Below are positions 42,166 through 50,822 of a stretch of 50,822 nucleotides of DNA, piece by piece. The notes beneath the pieces are model-generated. The model made no database searches, was not told where the DNA came from, and worked only from the letters and a program-made list of their open reading frames with translations. Location of the stretch: assembly GCA_964600075.1 (NCBI GenBank), contig CAZRIE010000015.1, forward strand, positions 1-50,822, given 5' to 3'. The DNA comes from CAZRIE01 sp964600075. GTDB lineage: Bacteria; Bacteroidota; Bacteroidia; Flavobacteriales; Flavobacteriaceae. A program made the translations under genes and the position numbers. Within the stretch, counting starts at the first letter, position 1; each line of letters opens with the position of its first letter.

Positions 42166-43398
42166 TTAAACAACCTTTGCGATTTTCTGTAAAATCCATT
42201 GACGTTCATTTTCAGTTGTCGTCAAGTTTACCGCTATTAGTAAATGTTCTTTCTGTTTTTTACTATTTGAACCTTCGTACAATTCGGCAAGCAACAAATG
42301 GTACAAATGATTTTGTTTTAAATCTATTTTCAGGGCTTCTTGAATTGCCTCTTTCTTACTTCTTGCCATTGCGAGTGCGTAGGTCCGATTTAGTGCTGCT
42401 ATGGGGGAGTAGGCTATTTGTAATATTCGGTTATATAGCTGTAAAATATGCTCCCATTTTTCTTGGGGATCCATATCACTCTTTGTATGCCAATAGGCGA
42501 TTATGGCCTCAATATGGTATTTAGTGATTTCGCTTCCTTTTCCAGATCGGTTCAGAAACAACTCCCCTTTTTTTATAAGTTCTCGATCCCATTCCGCTTC
42601 GTTCTGGTCGGCATAAACAATTTGTCCTCCGTCTTTATCTGTTCTTGCTTCGAAGCGCGAAGCGTGAAAGCAAAAAAGTGCCATTAACCCATTCGTTTGG
42701 GGTTTATTGGTCAATTCGCAATTCAATAATAAATAATTAAGTCTCATGGCCTCTATACAAAGCTCCTTGCGAATCCTTTTTTCAGAGTTAGAAGAATAAT
42801 AACCTTCGTTGAAAAGCAAGTACAAGACTAAAAGTACGTTTTGTAATCGTTGCTCCATTTCGCTGCCCGAGGGCAAGGCCAGCTCGATATTATGTACTCT
42901 AAGTTTTTCCTTGGCCCGATACAGTCTTTTATTGATAGTTTCCGAACTGCTCAAAAAGGCCGTTGCGATTTCTTGGATACCAAAACTGCATAGAATTCTA
43001 AGCGCCATAGCAATTTGCGCTTCCGAGGAAATAATCGGATTGCATATGGCGAACAACATTTTGAGCTGGCTGTCTTTGATATTGCTTTCTGACAGATCGA
43101 TTTCGATGTTCTCCGAAATCGATGAGCGATCCATCAGCTCCGGCTTTATTTTGTCACGAAATACCTTTTCTCTTCGAAACGTATCCCTTGCCTTGTTTTT
43201 TGCAACGGTATAAAGCCAAGCTTTCGGGTTATTGGGAATTCCCTTCAGGCCCCAGGTTTCTGAAGCTGCCAAAAAAGTATCACTGACCAAATCTTCGGCC
43301 AATTCGATATTTGATAGACCGAAAGTTTTACAAAGCACCGAAACTATTTTGCTGAATTCGGATTTGAATAAGTCGGGAATCAATTCTCTGTTTTCCAT
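42166..43398 (-). CDS. ECF42-type RNA polymerase sigma factor with C-terminal extension
   Basis: A 410-residue protein. Sigma region 2 is about 10-75 (LVSDTFLAASETWGLKGIPN and WLYTVAKNKARDTFRREKVF), region 4 about 115-170 (ILCSFGIQEIATAFLSSSET). The remaining 230 residues are the DUF6596/tetratricopeptide-like extension, including LVLYLLFNEGYYSSN and RTYALAMARS. This is the ECF42 group, which has no anti-sigma factor and is linked to YciI/DGPF genes; the extension is thought to control activity. The YciI gene lies directly upstream, 62 bases away. Confidence 0.93.
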   Translation of the reverse strand: MENRELIPDLFKSEFSKIVSVLCKTFGLSNIELAEDLVSDTFLAASETWGLKGIPNNPKAWLYTVAKNKARDTFRREKVFRDKIKPELMDRSSISENIEIDLSESNIKDSQLKMLFAICNPIISSEAQIAMALRILCSFGIQEIATAFLSSSETINKRLYRAKEKLRVHNIELALPSGSEMEQRLQNVLLVLYLLFNEGYYSSNSEKRIRKELCIEAMRLNYLLLNCELTNKPQTNGLMALFCFHASRFEARTDKDGGQIVYADQNEAEWDRELIKKGELFLNRSGKGSEITKYHIEAIIAYWHTKSDMDPQEKWEHILQLYNRILQIAYSPIAALNRTYALAMARSKKEAIQEALKIDLKQNHLYHLLLAELYEGSNSKKQKEHLLIAVNLTTTENERQWILQKIAKVV

Positions 43399-43460
43399 AA
43401 GCTCAGAAAGTGAACTAAAGATAGTTCACTTTCTTAAATGATTGTAATTGCTTTACAAAC

Positions 43461-43808
43461 TTACATATCGAAAACCATTACATCGCGCACCTCGACTTTT
43501 CCACTTGGTATATCAAGAATGGGGCATCCTGCCGATAATTTTACGGCGTCGTCAATATCGGTGGTTTTTACGATAATATAACCCCCAACAATTTCCTTAA
43601 GTTCGGCATAGGGGCCATCGGTAATTACGCCACCAGCATTTATGGTCTTGCCACTCGAACCCAGTGCGTTTGTATTTACAAATTTCCCTTGGGCTGCAAT
43701 GCCACCGATCCAATCTTGCCAAACTTGCATAACGGCTTGCATTTCTTCGGGCGTATGTGCCGAGTTGTCAACCTGTTCTGTTCTGAAAATCATCATAAAG
43801 TCTTTCAT
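43461..43808 (-). CDS. YciI-family (DGPF) protein
   Basis: A 115-residue ferredoxin-fold protein. FMMIFRTE at the start, GVITDGPYAELKEIVGGYII (the DGPF signature, here DGPY) and VEVRDVMVFDM mark the YCII family. It is first in the set with the ECF42 sigma factor. DGPF genes are known target or partner genes of ECF42 factors; the biochemical role is unknown. Confidence 0.92.
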   Translation of the reverse strand: MKDFMMIFRTEQVDNSAHTPEEMQAVMQVWQDWIGGIAAQGKFVNTNALGSSGKTINAGGVITDGPYAELKEIVGGYIIVKTTDIDDAVKLSAGCPILDIPSGKVEVRDVMVFDM

Positions 43809-44169
43809 TAGTACTAAAATTTTATTGGTTTATATAGTTGTGACGATCGGTTTTTACCAAATAGGACATCCACCTATGAATTAATTATAAAATTTTCTGT
43901 AGCAACGATTATGGTAACGAAAATCTTATGAGTTGTTTTGAATTAAATCAATTTTTTAGGGTTCTTTTCACACCTAATTTCGCTGTTACCTGAATTTAGT
44001 GATGAACTTTGGTTCAAGCTTTGCCTGTCAGTAAAGGTCAAATAACTACTACTTTATCAAAAATAGCATATTATCCCGAAGCGTAAAAACTCGTTGTAAA
44101 ACAACCTTTTGCAAAAATAAACGCGGAATATTGGAGTTATATACAGGCTTAGCCTATTCAAATACTATT
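43809..44169. other. Intergenic region between divergent genes, nothing recognised
   Basis: A 361-base AT-rich region between the divergent YciI and HEIAH lipoprotein genes. It must hold both promoters. I see no strong TAnnTTTG box, hairpin or small ORF with a plausible product. Confidence 0.4.
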
Positions 44170-45315
44170 ATGCGATTGTTCACCCCAAAAAAACTTTGCT
44201 TAGCCTCAGCTCTCTTTACATTTATCCTTTTACTTTTTGCTTCGTGTAGTACTGACGAAATCAGTGACGAAGTAGCCAAGGTAATCGAGACCGAGGCAAC
44301 CGAAAATCCTGAAGAGAATGAAGAACCCAACGAAGAGAATGAAGAACCCGAAGAAGAGGCTGAAACACCTACTAATGGATCTATCACGTTCGAAGCTGAT
44401 TTTGTATTGAACGAAGACCGCTCGTTTGCCGGTTACGTAATACCACAAGCAGCTTACAACAAATTTATTACCGGTGAAGGAGACCTTAAGATGGTTTCGA
44501 AAAAAATATATGAATATATACATGATGAGTTTGATTTCATCATTATACTATCTGTTGAGGATACCCAGCCCGAAGACCTCTTTTATGGCCGATCTACGCA
44601 AGTAAGCAACAAAATTGAAGGTCTTGGAGGTGCTACATACGACAACACCGCAGCCTATGGCTCCGACGGAAAGTTGAAAAGTATTATTTATATGCCAAGG
44701 GTCGAGTATGTTTTAAACGGACCTTTCTTGCATGAAATCGCTCATTCCTGGGGAAATAAGAATTTTTTACCCACTACAGTAGGTGGTCATTGGGGCTATG
44801 CTGGTGTCGCCGGACAATTAGGCGGTTTTGATGAACTGGTCGATTTAGGTGGCAATAGCTACAAAGGAAGATTAAATGAAAAAGACGGCTTTGGTACCTT
44901 TGCCAACGGAGGTAATTCAATTCCCTACGGGAATTTGGAACTCTATCTTATGGGCCTGATTAGTTCAGATGATCTTGAATCTGTACAGGTAGCCGTAAAT
45001 CCAGTAGTAGGTACTTCGTCAGGAGTATTTACCGCAGATGCCATACAAGACCATACACCACAAGCCATGATTGCCGAAAATGGTGCAAGGGTACCATCTC
45101 ATCAGGATTCACAAAAGACTTTTAGGGCATTGACGGTTATCCTTTCGACGGAAAAATTGGAACAAGAAAAAATGGAAACTATTCATTCGAACCTTGAAAA
45201 TTTTTCCCGTCCCTCGGCACCCGATGCGTCTTGGGGCAAAATCAACAACTTCTGGATGGCCACCCAAGGCAAGGCTTCCTTTCAATTTGAGGTATTGCAA
45301 GAACACATCAAGTAG
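44170..45315 (+). CDS. Lipoprotein with HExxH motif, putative zinc metallopeptidase
   Basis: A 381-residue protein from ATG 44170 (leader MRLFTPKKLCLASALFTFIL with lipobox LLFASC, Cys26). A Glu/Asn/Pro-rich linker (about 40-68) holds the domain away from the membrane. The catalytic-type motif is FLHEIAHSWGNKNF with His188, Glu189 and His192 (44731-44745); His207 in GGHWGYAG is a candidate third ligand, and Gly195 fits the metzincin HExxHxxG spacing although the third metzincin ligand position is Asn198. It has no named family I can recognise. A secreted or surface protease is the best guess. Confidence 0.75.
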   Translation: MRLFTPKKLCLASALFTFILLLFASCSTDEISDEVAKVIETEATENPEENEEPNEENEEPEEEAETPTNGSITFEADFVLNEDRSFAGYVIPQAAYNKFITGEGDLKMVSKKIYEYIHDEFDFIIILSVEDTQPEDLFYGRSTQVSNKIEGLGGATYDNTAAYGSDGKLKSIIYMPRVEYVLNGPFLHEIAHSWGNKNFLPTTVGGHWGYAGVAGQLGGFDELVDLGGNSYKGRLNEKDGFGTFANGGNSIPYGNLELYLMGLISSDDLESVQVAVNPVVGTSSGVFTADAIQDHTPQAMIAENGARVPSHQDSQKTFRALTVILSTEKLEQEKMETIHSNLENFSRPSAPDASWGKINNFWMATQGKASFQFEVLQEHIK

Positions 45316-45361
45316 TATAAAATAGCGCTTGTTGGTTTTTGGTTCGAAATCTTATAGGATA

Positions 45362-45379
45362 ATTCCCTTTAAAGGGAAT
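45362..45379. terminator. Perfect 18-bp palindrome between convergent genes
   Basis: ATTCCCTTTAAAGGGAAT is self-complementary without a loop, placed between the stop codons at 45315 and 45388. It could act as a bidirectional terminator after folding with a small loop, or be a REP-like unit. Confidence 0.45.
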
Positions 45380-45387
45380 ACTATTGA

Positions 45388-46341
45388 TTATCCCAATTTT
45401 TTCCATACCTTTTTAATGAGCTTTTTGGTGGCTTTTATTCCAGCTGGTTCGGTCATATGCTCTCCTTCGAATTCTACGCCGATATAACCATCAAACCCAA
45501 AATCTTTTACAATTTTTAGTATTTTATGGTAGTCGATAATAGTTTCGTTTCCATCGGAATCAAAAGCATACGATTTTGCACTTACCCCTTTGGCGAATGG
45601 CAGGAAATCGGCAACCCCTTGGTACCTATCGTATATATCATCACATTGGTTATTCTGTGTACTTCCCCATTTGGCATTAAGGCACCAATTTCCAAAATCG
45701 GGAAGCGTGCCCAAATGTGGACTTTTCACCTCTTTAATGATACCTGCCATAAATGCAGCGTCAGAGGTGTGAAGACCATGATTTTCTACAATTACGTTAA
45801 TATTTTCTTTGGAACCGTAAGAAGCTAGCTCACCAAGACCTGCAACCAAACTAGTTCGTAGGCTGGTTCTATCACCTTCGCCAAAAGCATTGACACGAAT
45901 GGAATGACAGCCCATAATCTTCGCGGCATGAATCCACTTAAAGTGATTTTCCACAGTTTTAGATCGTTCTAGTTCATTAGGGTTTCCTAAATCACCTTCG
46001 TTGTCGACCATGATCAATAAGCTCTTTACCCCTTCGTTTTCCGCACGTTCTTTCATTTGCGTCCAAAATTTTTCGCTCTTGACCATGTCTACGTAAAACT
46101 GATTGACATACTCTACTGCGTCGATACCATAGTCATTTTTTGCGATTTTGGCGAAATCCGTCGCTTTGATTACACCATTTTCTAAAGCTCTATGCAACGA
46201 CCATTGTGCTAAAGATATTTTGGGCTCTGAAACTACGGGGGATTTTGATATATGCGATGTGGCCTTCATGGCCGCATGGGGAAGGCTTGTAGCCGCTGCT
46301 GCCAGGAGTGTTTTTTGAATAAATTTTCTTCGAGTGTTCAT
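45388..46341 (-). CDS. Tat-exported sugar phosphate isomerase/epimerase-like TIM barrel
   Basis: A 317-residue protein. The leader MNTRRKFIQKTLLAAAATSL carries the Tat twin-Arg motif TRRKFIQK. The rest is an AP-endonuclease-2 type TIM barrel: ISLAQWSLHRAL, GIDAVEYVNQFY, LLIMVDNEGDLGNP, SIRVNAFGEG, VIVENHGLHTSD, LPDFGNWC, SAKSYAFD and IGVEFEGEH supply the metal ligands (Glu, Asp, His, Glu). Tat export means it folds with its metal in the cytoplasm. Members act on sugars or inositols; substrate unknown. Monocistronic and divergent from the next gene. Confidence 0.92.
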   Translation of the reverse strand: MNTRRKFIQKTLLAAAATSLPHAAMKATSHISKSPVVSEPKISLAQWSLHRALENGVIKATDFAKIAKNDYGIDAVEYVNQFYVDMVKSEKFWTQMKERAENEGVKSLLIMVDNEGDLGNPNELERSKTVENHFKWIHAAKIMGCHSIRVNAFGEGDRTSLRTSLVAGLGELASYGSKENINVIVENHGLHTSDAAFMAGIIKEVKSPHLGTLPDFGNWCLNAKWGSTQNNQCDDIYDRYQGVADFLPFAKGVSAKSYAFDSDGNETIIDYHKILKIVKDFGFDGYIGVEFEGEHMTEPAGIKATKKLIKKVWKKLG

Positions 46342-46470
46342 TCTGTTTTTTTCTGAGTTTCACAATTTAGGGTATTCTATCCTAACAAACAATTGTGTTA
46401 CAATTGTATTGCAAGTCATTTCTTTGCTGATCTATTGTGTATATTCATTAAAATATTTCAAAACAAGAAA

Positions 46471-47454
46471 ATGAAAGTTTTATTTATAGGAGGAACCGGG
46501 AATATTAGTATGCCATCAAGTCGATTGGCGTGTTTAAGGGGAATGGAATTGTATCATTTGAATAGAGGAAGCACGAAAGTCGAACTCGAGGGTCTACAGA
46601 CTATCATCGGTGACATCGATAAACCTGAAGAGCTATCGGAATTAAAGAAACATAAATGGGATGTAGTAGTCAATTGGATTGCTTTTGCTCCCAAAGATAT
46701 TGAGCGTGACATTGCCTTGTTTAAGGGAAAAACGGCGCAGTACGTTTTTATTAGCTCAGCATCTTGTTACCAGACTCCATTACGCTATCCGGTGATTACC
46801 GAGTCGACCCCGCTCTGCAACAATCTTTGGGATTATTCAAATGGAAAAATTCAATGTGAAGACCGATTGATGCAAGCTTATCGAGAAGAAGGTTTTCCTG
46901 TAACGATTGTGCGGCCCTCTTTGACCTACGATACGGTAATACCTATTGCCATTGGTGGTTTTAAAGAATACACTACAGCGAATCGTATTTTAAAAGGGAA
47001 ACCGATTATTGTTCACGGTGACGGCACTTCACTATGGACGGTTACGCACTCTGATGATTTCGCCAAAGGTTTTGTTGGGCTTTTAGGACTGGCCATTGCT
47101 ATTGGGCATGCCTTTCATATTACTTCCGATGAGATTTTAAGTTGGAATATGATTTATGAAATTTTAGCCAAAAGTTTGGGAAAAGAAGCTCATATCGTTC
47201 ATATCGCTTCTGATTTCATCTGTAAGGTTGAGCCATCGTTCACCGGAACCTTACTTGCCGATAAAGCTGAAAGTGTCATTTTTGACAATAGCAAAATAAA
47301 ATCCTTTGTCCCCAGTTTTAGAGCTGCCATTCCCTTTTCTGAAGGTATTGTAAGAACCTTAAATTGGCTGAATGAAAAAGAGGAACGAAAAATAATAAAT
47401 GCCGATAAGAACCGTAAAATAGAAAATGTATTACGCGCTTACGGTACTTTGTAA
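46471..47454 (+). CDS. NAD-dependent epimerase/dehydratase family protein
   Basis: A 327-residue SDR protein from ATG 46471 (MKVLFIGGTGNISMPSSRLA, the Rossmann GGTGNIS). The frame is open upstream without a start that fits. DIDKPEELSEL, FISSASCYQTPLRYP, WDYSNGKIQCEDRLMQAY (the Tyr-x-x-x-Lys catalytic pair is seen as YSNGK) and VRPSLTYD follow. Such enzymes act on nucleotide sugars or related substrates. It converges on paiB with 13 bases between stops. Confidence 0.9.
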   Translation: MKVLFIGGTGNISMPSSRLACLRGMELYHLNRGSTKVELEGLQTIIGDIDKPEELSELKKHKWDVVVNWIAFAPKDIERDIALFKGKTAQYVFISSASCYQTPLRYPVITESTPLCNNLWDYSNGKIQCEDRLMQAYREEGFPVTIVRPSLTYDTVIPIAIGGFKEYTTANRILKGKPIIVHGDGTSLWTVTHSDDFAKGFVGLLGLAIAIGHAFHITSDEILSWNMIYEILAKSLGKEAHIVHIASDFICKVEPSFTGTLLADKAESVIFDNSKIKSFVPSFRAAIPFSEGIVRTLNWLNEKEERKIINADKNRKIENVLRAYGTL

Positions 47455-47467
47455 AACCGTTTTAGTT

Positions 47468-48079
47468 TTAGGCGCCTATATTTTTCATGTGATTTGCGAT
47501 TTCATGGCTACCTGAATTTTCAATGTCTTCCAATTCAGAAATAATTTTAGGGTGGTCCTGTTCCCTATTCTGCGATAGTTTATACTTGGCCTGAATATCG
47601 GTTATTTCGATTTTAAACCCGACCATTCCCTTTACCTGCCTTAGTGTATTGGGCGACATAATTTTCAAAGAAACTGGATTTTTAGAACTGGCCTCATATT
47701 TAGCTACCAACCGATGTAGCGAAGCCATTACTTCTTCTTCATTCAAAATTTTCAATTTTCCATAGATATGTACGGCGATATAGTTCCATGTGGGTACTTC
47801 CTCTTTTTTGTACCAGGAAGAAGAAATATAGGCATGGGGTCCGTTGAAAATACAGAGCACTTCTTCGTCTTCGGTGAAGCCTTTCCATTGCGGATTGACT
47901 TTAGCGATATGGCCCACTAGGGTGTCGTTTCCGTCGCCATCCGCCTCGAATTCCAATGGAATATGCGTCGCCCAAGATCTGCCAGCAACTTGATTGATGA
48001 GTATACCAAAGGCATTCTTGCTCAGGAAGTCTTTAATTTCTTCAATATCCTCTTTTTTGTTGCGTTCGGGAATGTACAT
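47468..48079 (-). CDS. PaiB-family FMN-binding transcriptional regulator
   Basis: A 203-residue protein. MYIPERNKKEDIEEIKDFL, NAFGILINQ, ATHIPLEF, LVGHIAKVNPQW, VLCIFNGPHAYISSSWYK and VPTWNYIAVHIYGKL are the PaiB/FMN-binding negative regulator blocks. It has a split-barrel flavin-binding fold. In Bacillus PaiB affects sporulation and protease genes; here the target is unknown. It starts 4 bases after the EEP gene stop codon, so the pair is one transcript. Confidence 0.92.
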   Translation of the reverse strand: MYIPERNKKEDIEEIKDFLSKNAFGILINQVAGRSWATHIPLEFEADGDGNDTLVGHIAKVNPQWKGFTEDEEVLCIFNGPHAYISSSWYKKEEVPTWNYIAVHIYGKLKILNEEEVMASLHRLVAKYEASSKNPVSLKIMSPNTLRQVKGMVGFKIEITDIQAKYKLSQNREQDHPKIISELEDIENSGSHEIANHMKNIGA

Positions 48080-48083
48080 TATA

Positions 48084-48920
48084 CTACCTTTTAGTAACGG
48101 AAATCAAAACCGGCAAATGATCGGAGATATGCTTGTTGTTTTCCATACGGTCATCGATATGGATGTAGCTTTCAACCTCAAAACCGTTGACGAAAATGTA
48201 ATCAATACGATTATCCAAGACCTTTTTTTGGTCAAAACCGTTGAACGTTCCCGTAGGGCCATAAAAGGGGCTTTTTGAGCTTGCTTGGCCATCGGAAAAT
48301 TGGCTTTGTAAAAACTGTATGGGAACGGTATCGGGAGTCAGATTCAAATCGCCCATCAAGACGACAGGAAGATTATCTGTATTGATTTCTTTAATTTTTT
48401 GTACGATGAGTTCTGAAGATTTTTCTCTTGCCACATTTCCCCTATGATCGAAATGAGTATTGAAGACCAGTAGTTTTTTGCCTGTAATTTTTTCTTCGAA
48501 AAGACCATATGTACAAATGCGCTCCATGGAAGCATCCCACCCTACAGAAATCTTCTCGGGAGTCTCGGAGAGCCAAAAAGCATTATGCTTTAGAACTTTA
48601 TATCGTTTTATATCATAGAGAATAGGGGAGTACTCCCCCTTTTCCTTGCCATCATCACGACCGACTCCGATATATGAAAAATCCGTTAGGCAACTATCGA
48701 TATACTTCAATTGGTGGTGCAATACTTCTTGGGTGCCGATAAAAGACGCTTCGTAATGTTTGACCAATTGCACCAAGGCTTCCTTGCGGTCGTTCCAGTT
48801 ATTTACGCTATCATCGACCTTGTCGTATTTGATGTTATAGGTCATGAGTTTGATATCTTGCCCGTGCATGTGGGATAACTGAAAAAGAATTACGAATACG
48901 AAAATGTTTTTGGATACCAT
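48084..48920 (-). CDS. Secreted endonuclease/exonuclease/phosphatase family protein
   Basis: A 278-residue protein with a signal peptide (MVSKNIFVFVILFQLSHMHGQ). The EEP catalytic set is complete: LMTYNIKYDK, FIGTQEVLHHQL, NTHFDHRGNVAR, VVLMGDLNLTPD, DNRIDYIFVNG and HISDHLPVLISV. A role in cleaving phosphodiesters or phosphate esters in the periplasm is expected from family; sphingomyelinase-like or nuclease activity cannot be told apart. It is first of a two-gene operon with paiB. Confidence 0.92.
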   Translation of the reverse strand: MVSKNIFVFVILFQLSHMHGQDIKLMTYNIKYDKVDDSVNNWNDRKEALVQLVKHYEASFIGTQEVLHHQLKYIDSCLTDFSYIGVGRDDGKEKGEYSPILYDIKRYKVLKHNAFWLSETPEKISVGWDASMERICTYGLFEEKITGKKLLVFNTHFDHRGNVAREKSSELIVQKIKEINTDNLPVVLMGDLNLTPDTVPIQFLQSQFSDGQASSKSPFYGPTGTFNGFDQKKVLDNRIDYIFVNGFEVESYIHIDDRMENNKHISDHLPVLISVTKR

Positions 48921-48977
48921 GAGTACTATCTTTATAAAGAGATTGACAATTTAGTGATTAACCTTTACATTTAAGTT

Positions 48978-49361
48978 ATGCAAACAAAAGGATATTTACA
49001 TCAAATCCATCCGGTACTTCCGGTTAGGGATGTGGTAGAAGCCTTAGATTTTTATGTGAACCGGTTGGGGTTTAGAATTGCTTTTGCCGATGATAGTAAA
49101 AACCCTAAATATGCCGGAATTTTGAGGGATGACATTGAAATTCATCTCCAATGGCACGACGCATTGGACTGGGAAGTAGAAATTGACAGGCCCATGTTAC
49201 GCATTGTGGCTCAGAACATTGAAAAACTCTACGAAGAATATTCCGAAAAAGATGTCTTTCATGCACATACGCTTTTACGAGAAACGGCTTGGGGCACCAA
49301 GGAGTTTGCCTTTTACGATCCGTCTAAAAACGGATTGACGTTTTATCGAGATGTCAATTGA
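48978..49361 (+). CDS. VOC superfamily (glyoxalase/bleomycin-resistance type) protein
   Basis: A 127-residue protein with the two beta-alpha-beta-beta-beta modules of the VOC fold: VLPVRDVVEALDFYVNRLGF, IEIHLQWHDAL, MLRIVAQNIEKLYEEY, LRETAWGTKEFAFYDPSKNG and LTFYRDVN. It has the length of the bleomycin-resistance type rather than glyoxalase I. His and Glu positions could bind a metal, but substrate is unknown. It is divergent from the EEP gene with 57 bases between starts. Confidence 0.9.
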   Translation: MQTKGYLHQIHPVLPVRDVVEALDFYVNRLGFRIAFADDSKNPKYAGILRDDIEIHLQWHDALDWEVEIDRPMLRIVAQNIEKLYEEYSEKDVFHAHTLLRETAWGTKEFAFYDPSKNGLTFYRDVN

Positions 49362-49502
49362 TGAGTACTCTCCAGAGTTTTCAATACAGACATTTCTAGA
49401 ATCGATTTGATTAAAAAAGAATCGGCAAAGTGTTGCAAAGTAGCTATTTTGGACATATCTTCTAACACGAATTAATAGATACGTCATAATTGATAAATTC
49501 CA

Positions 49503-50534
49503 ATGAAAACCATACACCCGAAAATAATACGTCAAGTATTTGTTCTCCTTTTGATCTTCATAATAGGAGGCTTGATTTTTCTGGAGATGGTGCCCCATCT
49601 CTCTGGGGTTTTGGGTGCAATTACCATTTATGTCCTATTTAGAAAATGGATGGCCAAGCTCGTACGGAAAGGATGGAATACCAATTTGGCCGCGACGCTA
49701 ATTATGTTTGTCTCATTTATAGGTATTCTATTGCCAGTAGGAGGCCTTATTTTTATGCTAGGCTCTAAAATAGGGAGTGCGGTAGACAAGTCTAAAAGTG
49801 TAGTAGAAGCCATAAAGAACCAAATGTTAATTTTGGAGAGATGGGTAGATTACGACCTGGCTTCAAGTATTGACCCCACGGCCGCTTCAGGTATGTTGGC
49901 GGATAATCTCTCAAGCTTTGCGGGGGGCACTTTCAATGTTTTTATTTCGATAGGGATCATGTATTTTTTGTTGTTCTATATGCTTACTAATCGAAATGAA
50001 TTAAGATTGTCATTGTTTGAATATATTCCTATTGATAATAAAAGTCTAATGATTATTGGTGATGAAGTGAATATAATGGTACAGTCCAATGCTTTTGGGA
50101 TACCTATGGTTGCTTTAGCACAGGGTATCGTGGCCTTGATCGGCTTTTTGATTTTTGGAGTACAAAACCCATTTTTTTGGTTCGTGGTTGTGGCAGTAGG
50201 GTCAATGATTCCTTTTGTAGGTACATTTGTTGGAATTATCCCCGTATTTATACTCGCGCTTTCGAACGGTAACGATTTTCAAGCTTGGGGCATCCTGATT
50301 TATGGTATTGTGGTGGTCGGCACCACTGATAATTTCATTAGATTATATATACTTAAAAAATTGGATAACGTACATCCCTTAATCACATTGATTGGCGTTA
50401 TCGTGGGGGTGCCCTTATTCGGCTTTATTGGATTGATATTCGGGCCGTTGCTAATTAGTCTTTTTTTGATTGTGGTGCGCATCTATAAAAATGAATATGG
50501 CCAACATGTCGATGAAGAGGTTGAGCAACTTTAG
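49503..50534 (+). CDS. AI-2E family transporter (membrane protein)
   Basis: A 343-residue membrane protein with about eight helices (residues 12-55 two, 62-85 one, 150-175 one, 205-330 four). MKTIHPKIIRQVFVLLLIF, LSGVLGAITIYVLFRKWMAK, GIPMVALAQGIVALIGFLIF, GSMIPFVGTFVGIIPVF and PLFGFIGLIFGPLLISLFL match the family of E. coli TqsA/YdiK. Despite the name, most members export unknown small solutes or act as Na/H exchangers, so the substrate is open. Monocistronic. Confidence 0.93.
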   Translation: MKTIHPKIIRQVFVLLLIFIIGGLIFLEMVPHLSGVLGAITIYVLFRKWMAKLVRKGWNTNLAATLIMFVSFIGILLPVGGLIFMLGSKIGSAVDKSKSVVEAIKNQMLILERWVDYDLASSIDPTAASGMLADNLSSFAGGTFNVFISIGIMYFLLFYMLTNRNELRLSLFEYIPIDNKSLMIIGDEVNIMVQSNAFGIPMVALAQGIVALIGFLIFGVQNPFFWFVVVAVGSMIPFVGTFVGIIPVFILALSNGNDFQAWGILIYGIVVVGTTDNFIRLYILKKLDNVHPLITLIGVIVGVPLFGFIGLIFGPLLISLFLIVVRIYKNEYGQHVDEEVEQL

Positions 50535-50673
50535 CTTCAAAAAAAGCGGGTACTTTTCCTTTCCTCGAATCATAGGATTAGCTCATAAGACGATCACAAT
50601 ACCAATTCGACGTATCGATCCTATTTCTTTCAATGCATCGTAAAATTTACGTTAGCAACGAATTTGTACACCG

Positions 50674-50822
50674 TTATTCTTTGGTAGCTAGGTTTTTGAT
50701 TTCTTTGGCGGCCCTGTTTAATGATTCGATGGCACCTTGGATCCACCCGTGATGGGTTGTTTTTTAGTTGTTATTTCTTTTGTCCAAACACTGTATTGTA
50801 CATCGGGCTTAGCTATTTTAAT
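50674..50822 (-). pseudogene. 3' end of a minus-strand gene at the window edge, possibly frameshifted
   Basis: One frame from the right edge reads KIAKPDVQYSVWTKEITTKK and ends at the TAA 50718-50720. A second frame ends at the TAA 50674-50676 and reads GWIQGAIESLNRAAKEIKNL before ATKE and stop, which looks like a natural C-terminus. The two protein-like pieces are in different frames and meet near the A-run of 50759-50766, so either a frameshift or a chance match is possible. Family not recognised. Confidence 0.3.

Overview
The window looks like a chromosomal segment of a marine member of the Flavobacteriaceae (Maribacter/Zobellia/Arenibacter type). Pointers are the AT-rich intergenic DNA, a TAnnTTTG -7 promoter box, GLPGLI and head-GIN/PspC proteins, FecI-FecR-STN TonB receptors, an OxyR-Dps divergent pair, and DUF3570/DUF4266/DUF4870/DUF4442 families. 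No rRNA, tRNA, CRISPR array, prophage or intact insertion sequence was seen. One 100-N assembly gap lies at 41358-41457.

Layout. 1-577: two signal-peptide proteins, the first cut by the window edge. 830-2892: an AONS-like PLP enzyme coupled to a dipeptide epimerase. 3220-7057: an envelope-stress type group of head-GIN lipoprotein, PspC, PadR and DUF4870. 7191-14973: housekeeping and accessory genes (DUF4442, AIM24, DUF2461, a lone receiver domain, an M81 peptidase, NudK, PBP4 and a 65-aa protein). 14038-15558: oxyR and dps, divergent. 15587-20732: a FecI/FecR/STN-TonB receptor signalling locus facing a repeat-containing, Cys-rich acidic lipoprotein. 20889-26756: a compact extracytoplasmic redox operon, in order Rieske lipoprotein, thioredoxin, ApbE, DUF4266 lipoprotein, DUF3570 barrel, DsbD and a 41-aa membrane peptide.

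26757-27964 is a gene graveyard holding a Dps tail, a cNMP-binding fragment and a broken ORF. 27965-31574 is a GLPGLI protein plus a TonB-type outer-membrane barrel; the GLPGLI protein carries a perfect ApbE-type flavinylation motif. 32049-33744 holds one hypothetical gene and eroded remnants, including an OsmC N-terminus. 33959-40698 is a CO-dehydrogenase-like (form II) molybdenum hydroxylase operon in the order coxD, coxE, coxG, coxS, coxL, coxM. 40735-41624 holds a REP-like element and a GH26 remnant split by the gap. 41749-43808 is an ECF42-type sigma factor with YciI and TfoX. 44170-45315 is a lipoprotein with HEIAH. 45388-50534 holds a TIM-barrel isomerase, an NAD epimerase, an EEP nuclease/phosphatase, PaiB, a VOC protein and an AI-2E family transporter. 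A possibly frameshifted gene end enters at the right edge.

The most promising poorly described systems are the seven-gene ApbE/Rieske/DUF4266/DUF3570 redox operon with its possible flavinylated partners, and the FecIR-receptor locus with its repeat lipoprotein. The HEIAH lipoprotein is a smaller candidate novel family.
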